Shown here piece after piece: positions 16,238 to 24,234 of a DNA stretch of 64,000 bases. This DNA is from an uncultured Ruminococcus sp. (GTDB lineage Bacteria > Bacillota > Clostridia > Oscillospirales > Ruminococcaceae). A model generated the notes under the pieces. That model was not told where the DNA came from and made no database searches. It worked only from the letters and a program-made list of their open reading frames with translations. The translations under genes were made by a program, and so were the position numbers. Numbering within the stretch: the stretch's first letter is position 1; each line of letters starts with the position of its first letter. The DNA is taken from contig CANQWA010000011.1 in the NCBI GenBank assembly GCA_947627445.1, positions 1 to 64,000 of the forward strand, given 5' to 3'.

Positions 16238-17485
16238 ATGAAAACAACAGATATTTTGATTTTCGGCGGCGGTGCCTCTGGCCTCGCCGCCGCTGTTACA
16301 GCAAAGCGAATTGCACCAAATTATCACGTGACGATTCTGGAGCACGGCAAACGTGTTGGTAAAAAGCTTCTTGCTACAGGGAATGGTCGTTGTAATCTGG
16401 GAAATGTCCACTTTCCGTGCAAGGATGCCTATTCAGGAACAGTTGTTGCACTACTGCCGGAAATAGATGCCAGAACAGAAGATACAAAGAATTTCTTTCG
16501 CAGTATGGGCTTGTTATGCCGTCAGGATGCAGAGGGCAGACTTTATCCCAGAAGCAATCAAGCTTCCACTGTTTTAGATGCGCTGCGTCTGAGTTGTTGT
16601 TCTTACGGAGTGGATATCATTTGCGACTGTGAGATCCAATCATTGAAAAAAAGTAAAGATACCTTTCTGATTGAAACCTCTTTAGGCACATTTTTAGCTT
16701 ATACGGTCATCTGCACACCTGGCGGAGTGGCTGCTCCTCAGACTGGTTCGGATGGTTCTTTGTTTTCTCTGTTAAAAGTATTTGGGCATAGCTTTACAAA
16801 GATGACCCCAGCTTTGGTTGGAATGGAAGCAGAATCCAAAGAACTTAAAATCTTAAAAGGTGTACGTATTGCCGCTGCTGTTTCTGCCTGTTCATCCAAT
16901 GGTACACAGCTTTTTACAGAGAGGGGAGAAGTGCAATTTAATGAACATTCTTTGTCTGGGATTTGCGTTATGAATCTTTCTGCCAAATGTAACCACCAGA
17001 ATCCGGCATATCTCTCCTTGAATTTGCTTCCAGAATATACAGCAGAACAAATTTCTGCATTACTTTGGGAATTGTATGCTGCACGAACCGATTGGAAACT
17101 TGAAGATTTTCTGACAGCATTGTTTCCGAAAAAAGCCGGATTCGCATTGTTGCGTTATGCTGGGATTCATCTACCGCAGGATGCGCCAGTGCACCAACTG
17201 ACTCCTATGGATATAGAAAAATTGACACGATGCTGCCAGAACTGGCGTTTTACGGTGACCGGAAGAGGGGACTGGAAAGAGGCACAGGTTACCTGCGGTG
17301 GAATTCCTCTTTGTGAAATAGACACTAGTTTGCAATCCGTATACGCAAAGGGACTTTTCTTTGCCGGGGAAATTTTAGATATTCACGGAATTTGCGGGGG
17401 TTATAATCTGGATTGGGCATGGCATTCCGGTCAATATGCTGTCAATCATACTGTAAAGTATCTCAAAGAAAGGGGAGGAAATTGA
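16238..17485 (+). CDS. NAD(P)/FAD-dependent oxidoreductase, HI0933/BaiN family
   Basis: 415 residues. N-terminal FAD-binding Rossmann motif ILIFGGGASGLAAAV, followed by GKRVGKKLLATGNGRCNLGN, the hallmark of the HI0933/YhiN/BaiN group. A C-terminal FAGEILDIHGICGGYNLDWAWHSG segment closes the FAD domain. One characterised relative (BaiN) acts in bile-acid dehydroxylation, but most members are uncharacterised, so no substrate is assigned. It starts 4 bases after the preceding stop and ends 1 base before the next gene, so the three are co-transcribed. Confidence 0.85.
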   Translation: MKTTDILIFGGGASGLAAAVTAKRIAPNYHVTILEHGKRVGKKLLATGNGRCNLGNVHFPCKDAYSGTVVALLPEIDARTEDTKNFFRSMGLLCRQDAEGRLYPRSNQASTVLDALRLSCCSYGVDIICDCEIQSLKKSKDTFLIETSLGTFLAYTVICTPGGVAAPQTGSDGSLFSLLKVFGHSFTKMTPALVGMEAESKELKILKGVRIAAAVSACSSNGTQLFTERGEVQFNEHSLSGICVMNLSAKCNHQNPAYLSLNLLPEYTAEQISALLWELYAARTDWKLEDFLTALFPKKAGFALLRYAGIHLPQDAPVHQLTPMDIEKLTRCCQNWRFTVTGRGDWKEAQVTCGGIPLCEIDTSLQSVYAKGLFFAGEILDIHGICGGYNLDWAWHSGQYAVNHTVKYLKERGGN

Positions 17486-17486
17486 T

Positions 17487-19091
17487 ATGATCAAAGTGAT
17501 GAATCTCATACTTCCTCTTGGCTATACGCAGGAGCAATTGACTCGGGCTGTGACAAAGAAGCTGAAAATTCCAAAAAAAGATATTCTGAAAATGGAATAT
17601 TTCAAAAAATCCTTGGATGCGCGAAAAAAACCTAAAATTTTAGTTGTTTTGACATTGGTTCTTAAGCTGCGTGATGAAAAAGCCGTGCTAAAGCGTTTTT
17701 CGGCAGATCATCATGTTCAGAGTTATACGCATGATACGTATACAATTCCATTATACAGAGAAGGACAAACACGTCCGGTAATTGTCGGCTTTGGTCCTGC
17801 TGGTATATTTGCCGGTTACGTTTTGGCAAAGGCCGGATTAAAACCTTTGATTCTGGAACGAGGTCAATGTGTAGAACAGCGACAAAAAGCGGTTCAATTA
17901 TTCCGACAAAAGGGACAGTTGAATCCAGACAGCAATGTGCAATTCGGAGAAGGCGGTGCTGGAACTTTTTCTGATGGCAAGCTGAATACCGGCATTAAAG
18001 ATGCTCGCATTCAGTTTATTTTGGAAACCTTTGTTCATTTTGGTGCGCCGAAAGAAATCTTATATCTGGCAAAGCCCCATATTGGAACCGATCTTCTGGC
18101 TGGTTTGATTCGCCGGATGAGAAATGCAATTATGGAGCTGGGCGGCGAAATCCGTTTTGAATCTTGTCTGAAAGAGTTGGTTCAATGCAATAGAAAGCTT
18201 TCAGCTGTCCGGTACGAGCAAAATAAAACCATGCATGAGATTCTGGCAGAGCACTGTATTCTTGCCATTGGTCATAGCGCCCGTGATACATTTTCCATGT
18301 TGCATCAATGCGGGGTTCAGATGATACAGAAAAATTTTGCAGTAGGTGTTCGCATTGAGCATCCTCAGTCTTTCATCAACAATGCTATGTATGGCAGGGA
18401 AGTGACATCGTCGGTTCTGCCTGCTGCGGATTATAAGATATCGGTGCATCTCCCGAGTGGACATAGTTTGTACACATTTTGCATGTGTCCTGGTGGGGAA
18501 GTGGTTGCCGCTGCGTCAGAGCATGGTCGTTTGGTTGTGAATGGTATGAGCTGCCACGCCAGAAATGGACAAAACGCCAATAGTGCACTTTTAGTTGGAG
18601 TCACGTCAAAGAATTTTCCTGATGACAGTCCATTGGCTGGTGTGGCATTTCAGCGGCAATTAGAAGAAGCGGCCTTTCGTGCTGGCGGTAGCAACTATGA
18701 TGCACCAGTTTGTCGTGTTGGTGATTTCCTGGCTGGCAGAGATTCGAGATCACTTGGCAGCGTTGAGCCTACATATCGTCCAGGTGTTACACTGGCATCG
18801 CCGGAACAATATCTTCCGCAGTTTATTGTTGATACACTTCGTCAAGGCATTCCGGCAATGGCGCATAAGATTCCTGGATTCGATATGCCGGATGCAATAC
18901 TGACTGGCGTGGAAAGCCGCAGTTCATCACCAGTTCGTATTGTCCGGGATGAAACCTGTCAATCGGTTTCTTTAGCTGGATTATATCCATGCGGAGAAGG
19001 TGCTGGTTACGCAGGTGGGATTACATCTGCGGCTGTAGACGGAGTTCGCTGTGCAGAACAAGTAATGCAATTTTTTGAAAAGCGTGAATAA
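17487..19091 (+). CDS. FAD-dependent dehydrogenase family protein (COG2509)
   Basis: 534 residues. A ~90-residue N-terminal module rich in Lys precedes the FAD-binding motif VIVGFGPAGIFAGYVLA. The family's PDSNVQFGEGGAGTFSDGKL and C-terminal GLYPCGEGAGYAGGITSAAVDG are present. Function is unknown in the family; it is probably a flavoprotein oxidoreductase of the cytosol. It follows another flavoprotein gene directly, a pairing that suggests related redox work (inference). Confidence 0.82.
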   Translation: MIKVMNLILPLGYTQEQLTRAVTKKLKIPKKDILKMEYFKKSLDARKKPKILVVLTLVLKLRDEKAVLKRFSADHHVQSYTHDTYTIPLYREGQTRPVIVGFGPAGIFAGYVLAKAGLKPLILERGQCVEQRQKAVQLFRQKGQLNPDSNVQFGEGGAGTFSDGKLNTGIKDARIQFILETFVHFGAPKEILYLAKPHIGTDLLAGLIRRMRNAIMELGGEIRFESCLKELVQCNRKLSAVRYEQNKTMHEILAEHCILAIGHSARDTFSMLHQCGVQMIQKNFAVGVRIEHPQSFINNAMYGREVTSSVLPAADYKISVHLPSGHSLYTFCMCPGGEVVAAASEHGRLVVNGMSCHARNGQNANSALLVGVTSKNFPDDSPLAGVAFQRQLEEAAFRAGGSNYDAPVCRVGDFLAGRDSRSLGSVEPTYRPGVTLASPEQYLPQFIVDTLRQGIPAMAHKIPGFDMPDAILTGVESRSSSPVRIVRDETCQSVSLAGLYPCGEGAGYAGGITSAAVDGVRCAEQVMQFFEKRE

Positions 19092-19114
19092 TAAAATTAC
19101 ACCAAAAGGAACTT

Positions 19115-19152
19115 TTCTAATTGCGCCAAATACAAATTTGGTGCAATTAGAA
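19115..19152. repeat. long inverted repeat before xerC
   Basis: TTCTAATTGC-g-CCAAAT (from 19115) pairs with AATTTGG-t-GCAATTAGAA (to 19152) over 17 pairs with one mismatch. No T-run follows on either strand. It lies 24 bases before the recombinase start. Confidence 0.6.
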
Positions 19153-19175
19153 GGGCGAAAGGAGATTTTATTCCC

Positions 19176-20162
19176 ATGGAAATCGACCGCAAGCAATGTC
19201 CAGATTTTTTTCTGGATTACATTTTATACATTACAGTGACAAAGTCGCTCTCTGCCCGAACCGTACAGGAATACTATCTCGATATCCGATTATTTCTGAA
19301 ATACCTGCGCATGATGCATGAACCAGAGTTTCAAGATGTACAGGATCTGCAATTGATTCCGATTCTGGATATGAAAGTATCTGCGTTAGAAAGCGTTCAG
19401 CTTCAGGATATTTACAATTATCTCTATTATGTTACGGAAGAACGTGAAAACCACGATCGTGCTCGCGGAAGAAAGGTTTCTGCACTTCGCAGCTTTTTTG
19501 GGTATCTTTGTCATCATCAAAATGCAATCTCTCACGATCCTACAGAGCACTTGGAACTTCCTTCGCCCAAAAAAACTCTGCCTAGATATTTGACATTGGA
19601 ACAAAGTCAACAGCTACTCTTGTCACTGGATACAGCATATCCGGAGCGAGACTATTGTATTCTGACGCTATTTCTCAATTGTGGTATACGGTTAAGTGAA
19701 TTAGTCGGATTGAATATAACAGATATTAACTTTAAAGAAGCAAAAATGCGTGTCCTTGGCAAAGGCAATAAAGAACGCATGGTCTATCTGAACGATGCTT
19801 GTATGGCAGCTCTTCAGAATTATCTGGAAGTGCGTGAGTTGCCGGAAGGCTCTACGGAAAAAGCGGTGTTTCTCAGCAAACGACATACACGCATCAGCAA
19901 ACGTCGAGTACAGCAGATCGTAGAAACCGCATTACAGCAAGCCGATCTTGGCGGTCAGGGATATTCTACACATAAACTGCGCCATACTGCGGCAACTTTG
20001 ATGTACCAGTACGGAAATGTAGATGCTTTGACATTAAAAGAGGTGCTGGGTCATGCCAGTACATCAACAACAGAGATTTACACACATTTGTCCAATCAGA
20101 TCCTGAAAAACGCAACCGACAGTTCTCCGCTGGCACATTTTGAAAAAAAGAAAGAAACATAA
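19176..20162 (+). CDS. xerC: tyrosine recombinase XerC
   Basis: 328 residues. Residues ~10-115 form the SAM-like core-binding domain; the catalytic domain has the complete set R172 (CGIRLSE), K196 (GKGNKER), H266 and R269 (HKLRH), H293 (LGHAS) and the nucleophile Y302. Length and motifs match the chromosomal XerC/XerD type that resolves chromosome dimers at dif rather than a phage integrase; XerC versus XerD is not decided by sequence reading. The start at 19176 has GAAAGGAG upstream. The 38-base inverted repeat just before it is unlike a dif site. Confidence 0.85.
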   Translation: MEIDRKQCPDFFLDYILYITVTKSLSARTVQEYYLDIRLFLKYLRMMHEPEFQDVQDLQLIPILDMKVSALESVQLQDIYNYLYYVTEERENHDRARGRKVSALRSFFGYLCHHQNAISHDPTEHLELPSPKKTLPRYLTLEQSQQLLLSLDTAYPERDYCILTLFLNCGIRLSELVGLNITDINFKEAKMRVLGKGNKERMVYLNDACMAALQNYLEVRELPEGSTEKAVFLSKRHTRISKRRVQQIVETALQQADLGGQGYSTHKLRHTAATLMYQYGNVDALTLKEVLGHASTSTTEIYTHLSNQILKNATDSSPLAHFEKKKET

Positions 20163-20190
20163 GATCATCCAAAAGGAGGTTATTTTTATC

Positions 20191-21090
20191 ATGAAAAAAC
20201 TTCTCCATCGTATAACTCCATGGATCTTAATCCTATGCATGATATTTTCAACTGCATGCATATCACTGGAAGAAACATCGTCTACAACATCCAGTTATGC
20301 GGTGCCATCTTATGCGTCGCCGGAGGATGCACCTGCATTCAGCGATCTTGCATATGTAGTGATCTGTGAGAATCAGCCTGATTTTTCCGATGACGAGATC
20401 ACAAACGAGTCCTTTGAATCCTATAGTGATATGGACGAATTACAGCGATGCGGTATTGCTTTTGCTTGTATCGGACAGGATATTATGCCCACAGAAGAAC
20501 GAGGCAAGATCGGACAAATCAAACCGTCTGGCTGGCAAACTGTTAAATATGATTTTGTTGATGGAAAATATCTCTACAATCGTTGTCATTTGATAGGATT
20601 TCAGCTTGCCGGAGAAAATGCAAATGAAAAGAATCTGATCACTGGTACAAGATACATGAATACAGAGGGGATGCTTCCCTTTGAAAATAAAGTTGCCGAC
20701 TATGTGAAAAATACAGACAATCACGTCATGTATCGTGTGACACCCATTTTCGAAAACAACAATCTGGTGGCGAGAGGTGTCCAGATGGAAGCCTACTCTG
20801 TGGAAGATCAGGGCGATGGTGTTTGTTTTAATGTTTTTTGCTATAATGCACAGCCTGGTGTTGAAATCGACTATGCTACTGGAGACAGCTGGGAGGAAGG
20901 TAATGCGCCATCACAAACCAAAATTTCTTCAGAAATTACTTATGTGATCAATACCAATAATCATAAATTCCATAAACCAGATTGCTCTGCCGTAAATGAG
21001 ATGAAAGTCTCCAACCGAAAAAATACGGATAAAGCTCGCGATGAGTTGATCGCAGAGGGATATACACCTTGCGGAAAATGCAAGCCGTAA
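20191..21090 (+). CDS. secreted DNA/RNA non-specific endonuclease with C-terminal metal-binding tail
   Basis: 299 residues from ATG 20191 (AAAGGAGG at 20173-20179); an in-frame ATG upstream overlaps xerC and lacks a site. A hydrophobic signal at ~8-23 ends in STAC, a weak lipobox, so it is secreted and perhaps lipid-anchored. The core is the EndA/NucA type betabeta-alpha-metal nuclease; NRCHLIGFQLAGENANEKNL replaces the usual DRGH box, with His as general base. The last ~50 residues (NTNNHKFHKPDCSAV…GYTPCGKCKP) match the Ada-type zinc-binding tail seen in other secreted nucleases. It may serve DNA uptake or nutrient salvage (inference). Confidence 0.85.
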   Translation: MKKLLHRITPWILILCMIFSTACISLEETSSTTSSYAVPSYASPEDAPAFSDLAYVVICENQPDFSDDEITNESFESYSDMDELQRCGIAFACIGQDIMPTEERGKIGQIKPSGWQTVKYDFVDGKYLYNRCHLIGFQLAGENANEKNLITGTRYMNTEGMLPFENKVADYVKNTDNHVMYRVTPIFENNNLVARGVQMEAYSVEDQGDGVCFNVFCYNAQPGVEIDYATGDSWEEGNAPSQTKISSEITYVINTNNHKFHKPDCSAVNEMKVSNRKNTDKARDELIAEGYTPCGKCKP

Positions 21091-21106
21091 TAAACTTGTT
21101 TTAAAA

Positions 21107-21147
21107 AATCAATGCCTGTTCCATTCATATTGGAACAGGCATTGATT
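21107..21147. terminator. bidirectional terminator between nuclease and trmL
   Basis: AATCAATGCCTGTTCC (21107-21122) pairs perfectly with GGAACAGGCATTGATT (21132-21147). TTATT follows on the plus strand and TTTTTTAAAA on the minus strand. The trmL stop lies at its right foot. Confidence 0.8.
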
Positions 21148-21652
21148 ATTCCCAGGTAAATTGCGTCAGATTTCCTTCAGTGGCTAAATCAGGATATCCC
21201 CATTGGCGCAGCGTTTCATAGGCAGCGATGGCTACGGAATTAGAAAGATTCAAGCTTCGCAGTGTATTTCGCATGGGAATCCGCACACAATATTCCGGAT
21301 TCTCATAGAGCAAAGCTTCATCCAATCCTTTATCTTCTCTGCCGAACAGCAAATATGTTGGTTTATCCAAAGGATATTGCACATCGCTATATACATGTCG
21401 TCCTTTTGTAGTAAAATAATAATATATGCCATTGGGATTTTGTAGAAAAAATTTGTCTAGATTGGAATAATATGTCAGATCCAATTTATCCCAGTAGTCT
21501 AATCCGGCGCGTTTCAGTTGTTTGTCTGTCACAGTAAATCCCATTGGTTCTACTAAATGCAAGCGAGCACCGGTCACTGCACAAGTCCGGGAAATATTTC
21601 CAGTATTTTGTGGGATCTGCGGCTCAACAAGAACAATATTCAGCTGCGGCAT
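21146..21652 (-). CDS. trmL: tRNA (cytidine/uridine-34-2'-O)-methyltransferase
   Basis: 168 residues from ATG 21652 (AAAGGA 9 bases upstream). SPOUT-class methyltransferase with the TrmL marks: LVEPQIPQNTGNISRTCA at the start, LLFGREDKGL in the knot region, and RIPMRNTLRSLNLSNSVAIAAYE in the C-terminal knot. It methylates the ribose of the wobble base in leucine tRNAs using S-adenosylmethionine. Confidence 0.93.
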   Translation of the reverse strand: MPQLNIVLVEPQIPQNTGNISRTCAVTGARLHLVEPMGFTVTDKQLKRAGLDYWDKLDLTYYSNLDKFFLQNPNGIYYYFTTKGRHVYSDVQYPLDKPTYLLFGREDKGLDEALLYENPEYCVRIPMRNTLRSLNLSNSVAIAAYETLRQWGYPDLATEGNLTQFTWE

Positions 21653-21666
21653 CGTATCATTTCCTT

Positions 21667-21830
21667 TCATTCCCGTTTCTGGTGTGGATATACAGGGATA
21701 AGCTCACCGCTATTTGTCATAATACCTTTGCAGAGGAATCCATATCCCTGAGAGAATCTGTCATCATCAGAAATTAGCCGGAAAAACGGTACATTTTCTT
21801 GCAGAGGCAGATTCTGATATGGCTGTGCAG
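21667..21830 (-). pseudogene. possible C-terminal gene remnant upstream of trmL
   Basis: A minus-strand frame ends in TGA at 21667-21669, right at the trmL ribosome site, as a coupled upstream gene would. Its last ~50 codons read as plausible protein (NVPFFRLISDDDRF, then GELIPVYPHQKRE), but no start codon lies near, and farther upstream the frame is antisense to the small gene at 21847. It may be a decayed gene or chance. Confidence 0.2.
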
Positions 21831-21846
21831 AAAGGAGGCTTTTTCC

Positions 21847-22020
21847 GTGACTGTAAAATCCATTGTACGTGGCGTTACTGTTGGTGCCGCTGTAGGAACA
21901 GTTTGCTATATGATGTCCAAGGCAACCTCCAAGCAGAAGCACGACATTCGGAAAAATGCCGGTAAAGCTGTCAAGGCAGCCGGCTGTGTTCTGGATGATA
22001 TTACTTCTCTGATGTGGTAA
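21847..22020 (+). CDS. small hydrophobic protein (57 aa)
   Basis: Starts at GTG 21847, chosen because AAAGGAGG (21831-21838) is 8 bases upstream. The first half is a glycine/alanine-rich membrane helix (GVTVGAAVGTVCYMM); the second half is basic and amphipathic, ending DDITSLMW. It resembles small YtxH-like proteins in pattern, but no function is assigned. It is convergent with ruvX and their 3' ends overlap by 20 bases. Confidence 0.6.
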   Translation: MTVKSIVRGVTVGAAVGTVCYMMSKATSKQKHDIRKNAGKAVKAAGCVLDDITSLMW

Positions 22021-22435
22021 TGTTATTTTTCCGAAACCCCATATAGCTTTCCAGTATAATCGTTGCTGCAACAGCGTCTACGATCGCTTTTCGCTTTTTA
22101 CCGTAAGTGTTGGTTGCATTCAGATAAGAATGGGCAGACACTGTTGTGCAGCGTTCGTCCCAAAGCTCAACAGGAACCCCTGTCATTTCTTGCAGACCAT
22201 TTGCGAAAAGCCGGCAAAGTTCGGCTCTTTCGCCGATGGTTCCGTTCATATTCTTGGGATAACCAACTACGATTAGTTCTGCACCACGCAGCTTTACCTG
22301 TTCTGCAACTTTTTGCATACATAAATCAAAATTTTTTTCTGCAATCACACCAATCGGAGAAGCTAACATTTCACTGCGGTCACATATTGCCAGACCAGTT
22401 CTGGCATCGCCGAAATCAACTGCGATAATAATCAT
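22001..22435 (-). CDS. ruvX: Holliday-junction resolvase-like RuvX/YqgF
   Basis: 144 residues from ATG 22435; GAGGT lies 8 bases upstream and overlaps the pyrD stop. RNase H-like fold with IIAVDFGDARTGLA (catalytic Asp), VVGYPKNMNGTIGERA and WDERCTT, then DAVAATIILESY. YqgF proteins process pre-16S rRNA and/or Holliday junctions. It is translationally linked to the end of the pyr operon, but its role is unrelated to pyrimidines. Confidence 0.92.
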   Translation of the reverse strand: MIIIAVDFGDARTGLAICDRSEMLASPIGVIAEKNFDLCMQKVAEQVKLRGAELIVVGYPKNMNGTIGERAELCRLFANGLQEMTGVPVELWDERCTTVSAHSYLNATNTYGKKRKAIVDAVAATIILESYMGFRKNNITTSEK

Positions 22436-22446
22436 ACAATATAACC

Positions 22447-23361
22447 TCAATCCCAAATCTGTACAGCACCAATGATCTCTTTGACATCGGAAACGCCGTG
22501 CTCATCCAACCAATCCTGCATTTCATCAATTATGCGAACCGGGGCATAAGGATCTTTGAAAATAGCAGCGCCCACCTGTACGGCACTTGCACCTGCCATC
22601 ATCATTTCAATGGCATCTGTACCGCTGGAAACGCCGCCCATTCCAATGACAGGAATAGAGACAGCCTGCGTCGTCTGATATACCATGCGAACAGAAATAG
22701 GGAACACAGCAGGACCTGACATGCCGCCCATATTATTTCGCAGGATTGGACGCTTGTTTTCAATATTGATACGCATACCCAGTAGTGTATTAATCAGTGA
22801 AACTGCATCTGCACCGGCAGCTTCCACTGCTTTCGCAATATCTGTAATGCTGGTAACGTTGGGAGAAAGCTTGACAACTAGAGGCTTCGTTGTAGCCTTC
22901 CGTACAGCAGCGGTTATTTCCGCTGCGCTATTACAATGCACACCGAATGCAGCACCTCCGTTTTTTACATTGGGGCATGAAATATTCAACTCGATCATGT
23001 GTACATCCGTCTGTTCCAGTTTTTCTGCCACTGTCACATATTCTGCAATGGTAGAACCAGCGATATTTGCCAGAATAACTGTATCTTTTGTCATCAGATT
23101 TGGCAGTTCATGGGCAATAAACCGATCAATACCTGGATTTTGTAATCCCACTGAATTTAGCATACCACCGGGTGTTTCTGCAATTCTCGGCGCAGGATTC
23201 CCTGGACGGGGAGTTCCGGTAGTTCCTTTTGTAGCAATACCTCCAAGCTGGTGCAAGGGAAATAACGGTTCATATTCCCTGCCGTAGCCAAATACACCAG
23301 ACGCCGGAATGATCGGATTTTTCAGTGGAACACCAGCAATCTCAACAGATAAATTTGCCAT
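22447..23361 (-). CDS. pyrD: dihydroorotate dehydrogenase, class 1B catalytic subunit
   Basis: 304 residues. FMN barrel with NPIIPASGVFGYG, ELNISCPNVKNGGAAFG, and a C-terminal GMGGVSSGTDAIEMMMAGASAVQVGAA phosphate-binding region. Class 1B enzymes use a cysteine base and pass electrons through PyrK to NAD+. The pyrK stop and this start share one base. It is the last pyr gene, making orotate for a pyrE not found in the window. Confidence 0.95.
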   Translation of the reverse strand: MANLSVEIAGVPLKNPIIPASGVFGYGREYEPLFPLHQLGGIATKGTTGTPRPGNPAPRIAETPGGMLNSVGLQNPGIDRFIAHELPNLMTKDTVILANIAGSTIAEYVTVAEKLEQTDVHMIELNISCPNVKNGGAAFGVHCNSAAEITAAVRKATTKPLVVKLSPNVTSITDIAKAVEAAGADAVSLINTLLGMRINIENKRPILRNNMGGMSGPAVFPISVRMVYQTTQAVSIPVIGMGGVSSGTDAIEMMMAGASAVQVGAAIFKDPYAPVRIIDEMQDWLDEHGVSDVKEIIGAVQIWD

Positions 23362-24131
23362 TACCAGACTACCTCCTCAGCAGAAAATACAGGACCGTCT
23401 TTGCAGACATGTCCCATAACAGGTTTTCCCTCACGTTCTAAAGCGCAGGCGCAGACAAGACATGCGCCGATGCCGCAGCCCATGCGTTCTTCCATGGAAA
23501 CTTCGCAGGAAACCTGCTGTTCTTTTGCTGCTGCCGCAACAAATTTCAGCATGGGTCTTGGACCGCAGGCATATACCATGTCGATCTCCCCTTCTGTCAG
23601 CAATTCCTTTAACGGCTCTGTGACCAGTCCATGACGACCGGCTGTGCCGTCATCTGTACAGAGGATTGTTTTTGCACCAGTTGCAGCAAATTCCTTTTGT
23701 AATATCACTATAGAAGCGTTGCGGAAACCGCTAATCATCGTCGCACGTTTTCCATAATATTGTGCCAATGCAAGCATGGGGGGATTGCCGATGCCGCCGC
23801 CTACCAGGACAACGTGTTGTGCCTCTGTCAACAATTGAAAACCATGTCCCAGAGGACCAAGAACATCTATGGTATTCCCCGGGAAAAGATCGGCGATGGT
23901 TCGTGTCCCCTCCCCTTTTACCTCAAAGACAATGGTCAGTGTGCCTGCTGAGGGGTCAATCCCACAGATAGAGATGGGTCGGCGCAAAGTGCTGCCTTTT
24001 GGCAGAATATGCAGAAATTGTCCCGGAACAGCTTCTTGTGCCAAAGGCTTGCATAAAATCACCATACGATAAATATTGGCAGCAAGGGCTTCTTTTTTCA
24101 GCACGATTGCCAGCATTTGCTGATATGCCAT
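23361..24131 (-). CDS. pyrK: dihydroorotate dehydrogenase electron-transfer subunit
   Basis: 256 residues. Ferredoxin-reductase-like FAD domain (LRRPISICG), NAD-binding VVLVGGGIGNPPMLAL, and the 2Fe-2S ligands in ERMGCGIGACLVCAC with a later Cys in HVCKDGPVF. It carries electrons from PyrD to NAD+. AAGGAG precedes ATG 24131. The 103-base gap from carB contains a small hairpin (ACGGG…CCCGT) and no gene. Confidence 0.95.
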   Translation of the reverse strand: MAYQQMLAIVLKKEALAANIYRMVILCKPLAQEAVPGQFLHILPKGSTLRRPISICGIDPSAGTLTIVFEVKGEGTRTIADLFPGNTIDVLGPLGHGFQLLTEAQHVVLVGGGIGNPPMLALAQYYGKRATMISGFRNASIVILQKEFAATGAKTILCTDDGTAGRHGLVTEPLKELLTEGEIDMVYACGPRPMLKFVAAAAKEQQVSCEVSMEERMGCGIGACLVCACALEREGKPVMGHVCKDGPVFSAEEVVW

Positions 24132-24234
24132 AAGAAAAGCACTCCTTTCATCAAAGCTTTATAACAGTTATTCTTATCCAAAGAGAAAATAAGCAACGGG
24201 CAGGAACTTCCCGTCCGCCACTTTTGCATGGTTC

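Noticed and set aside
19176-20162. Phage integrase marking a prophage
   Set aside because: Length, motifs and housekeeping neighbours fit chromosomal XerC; no phage genes nearby.
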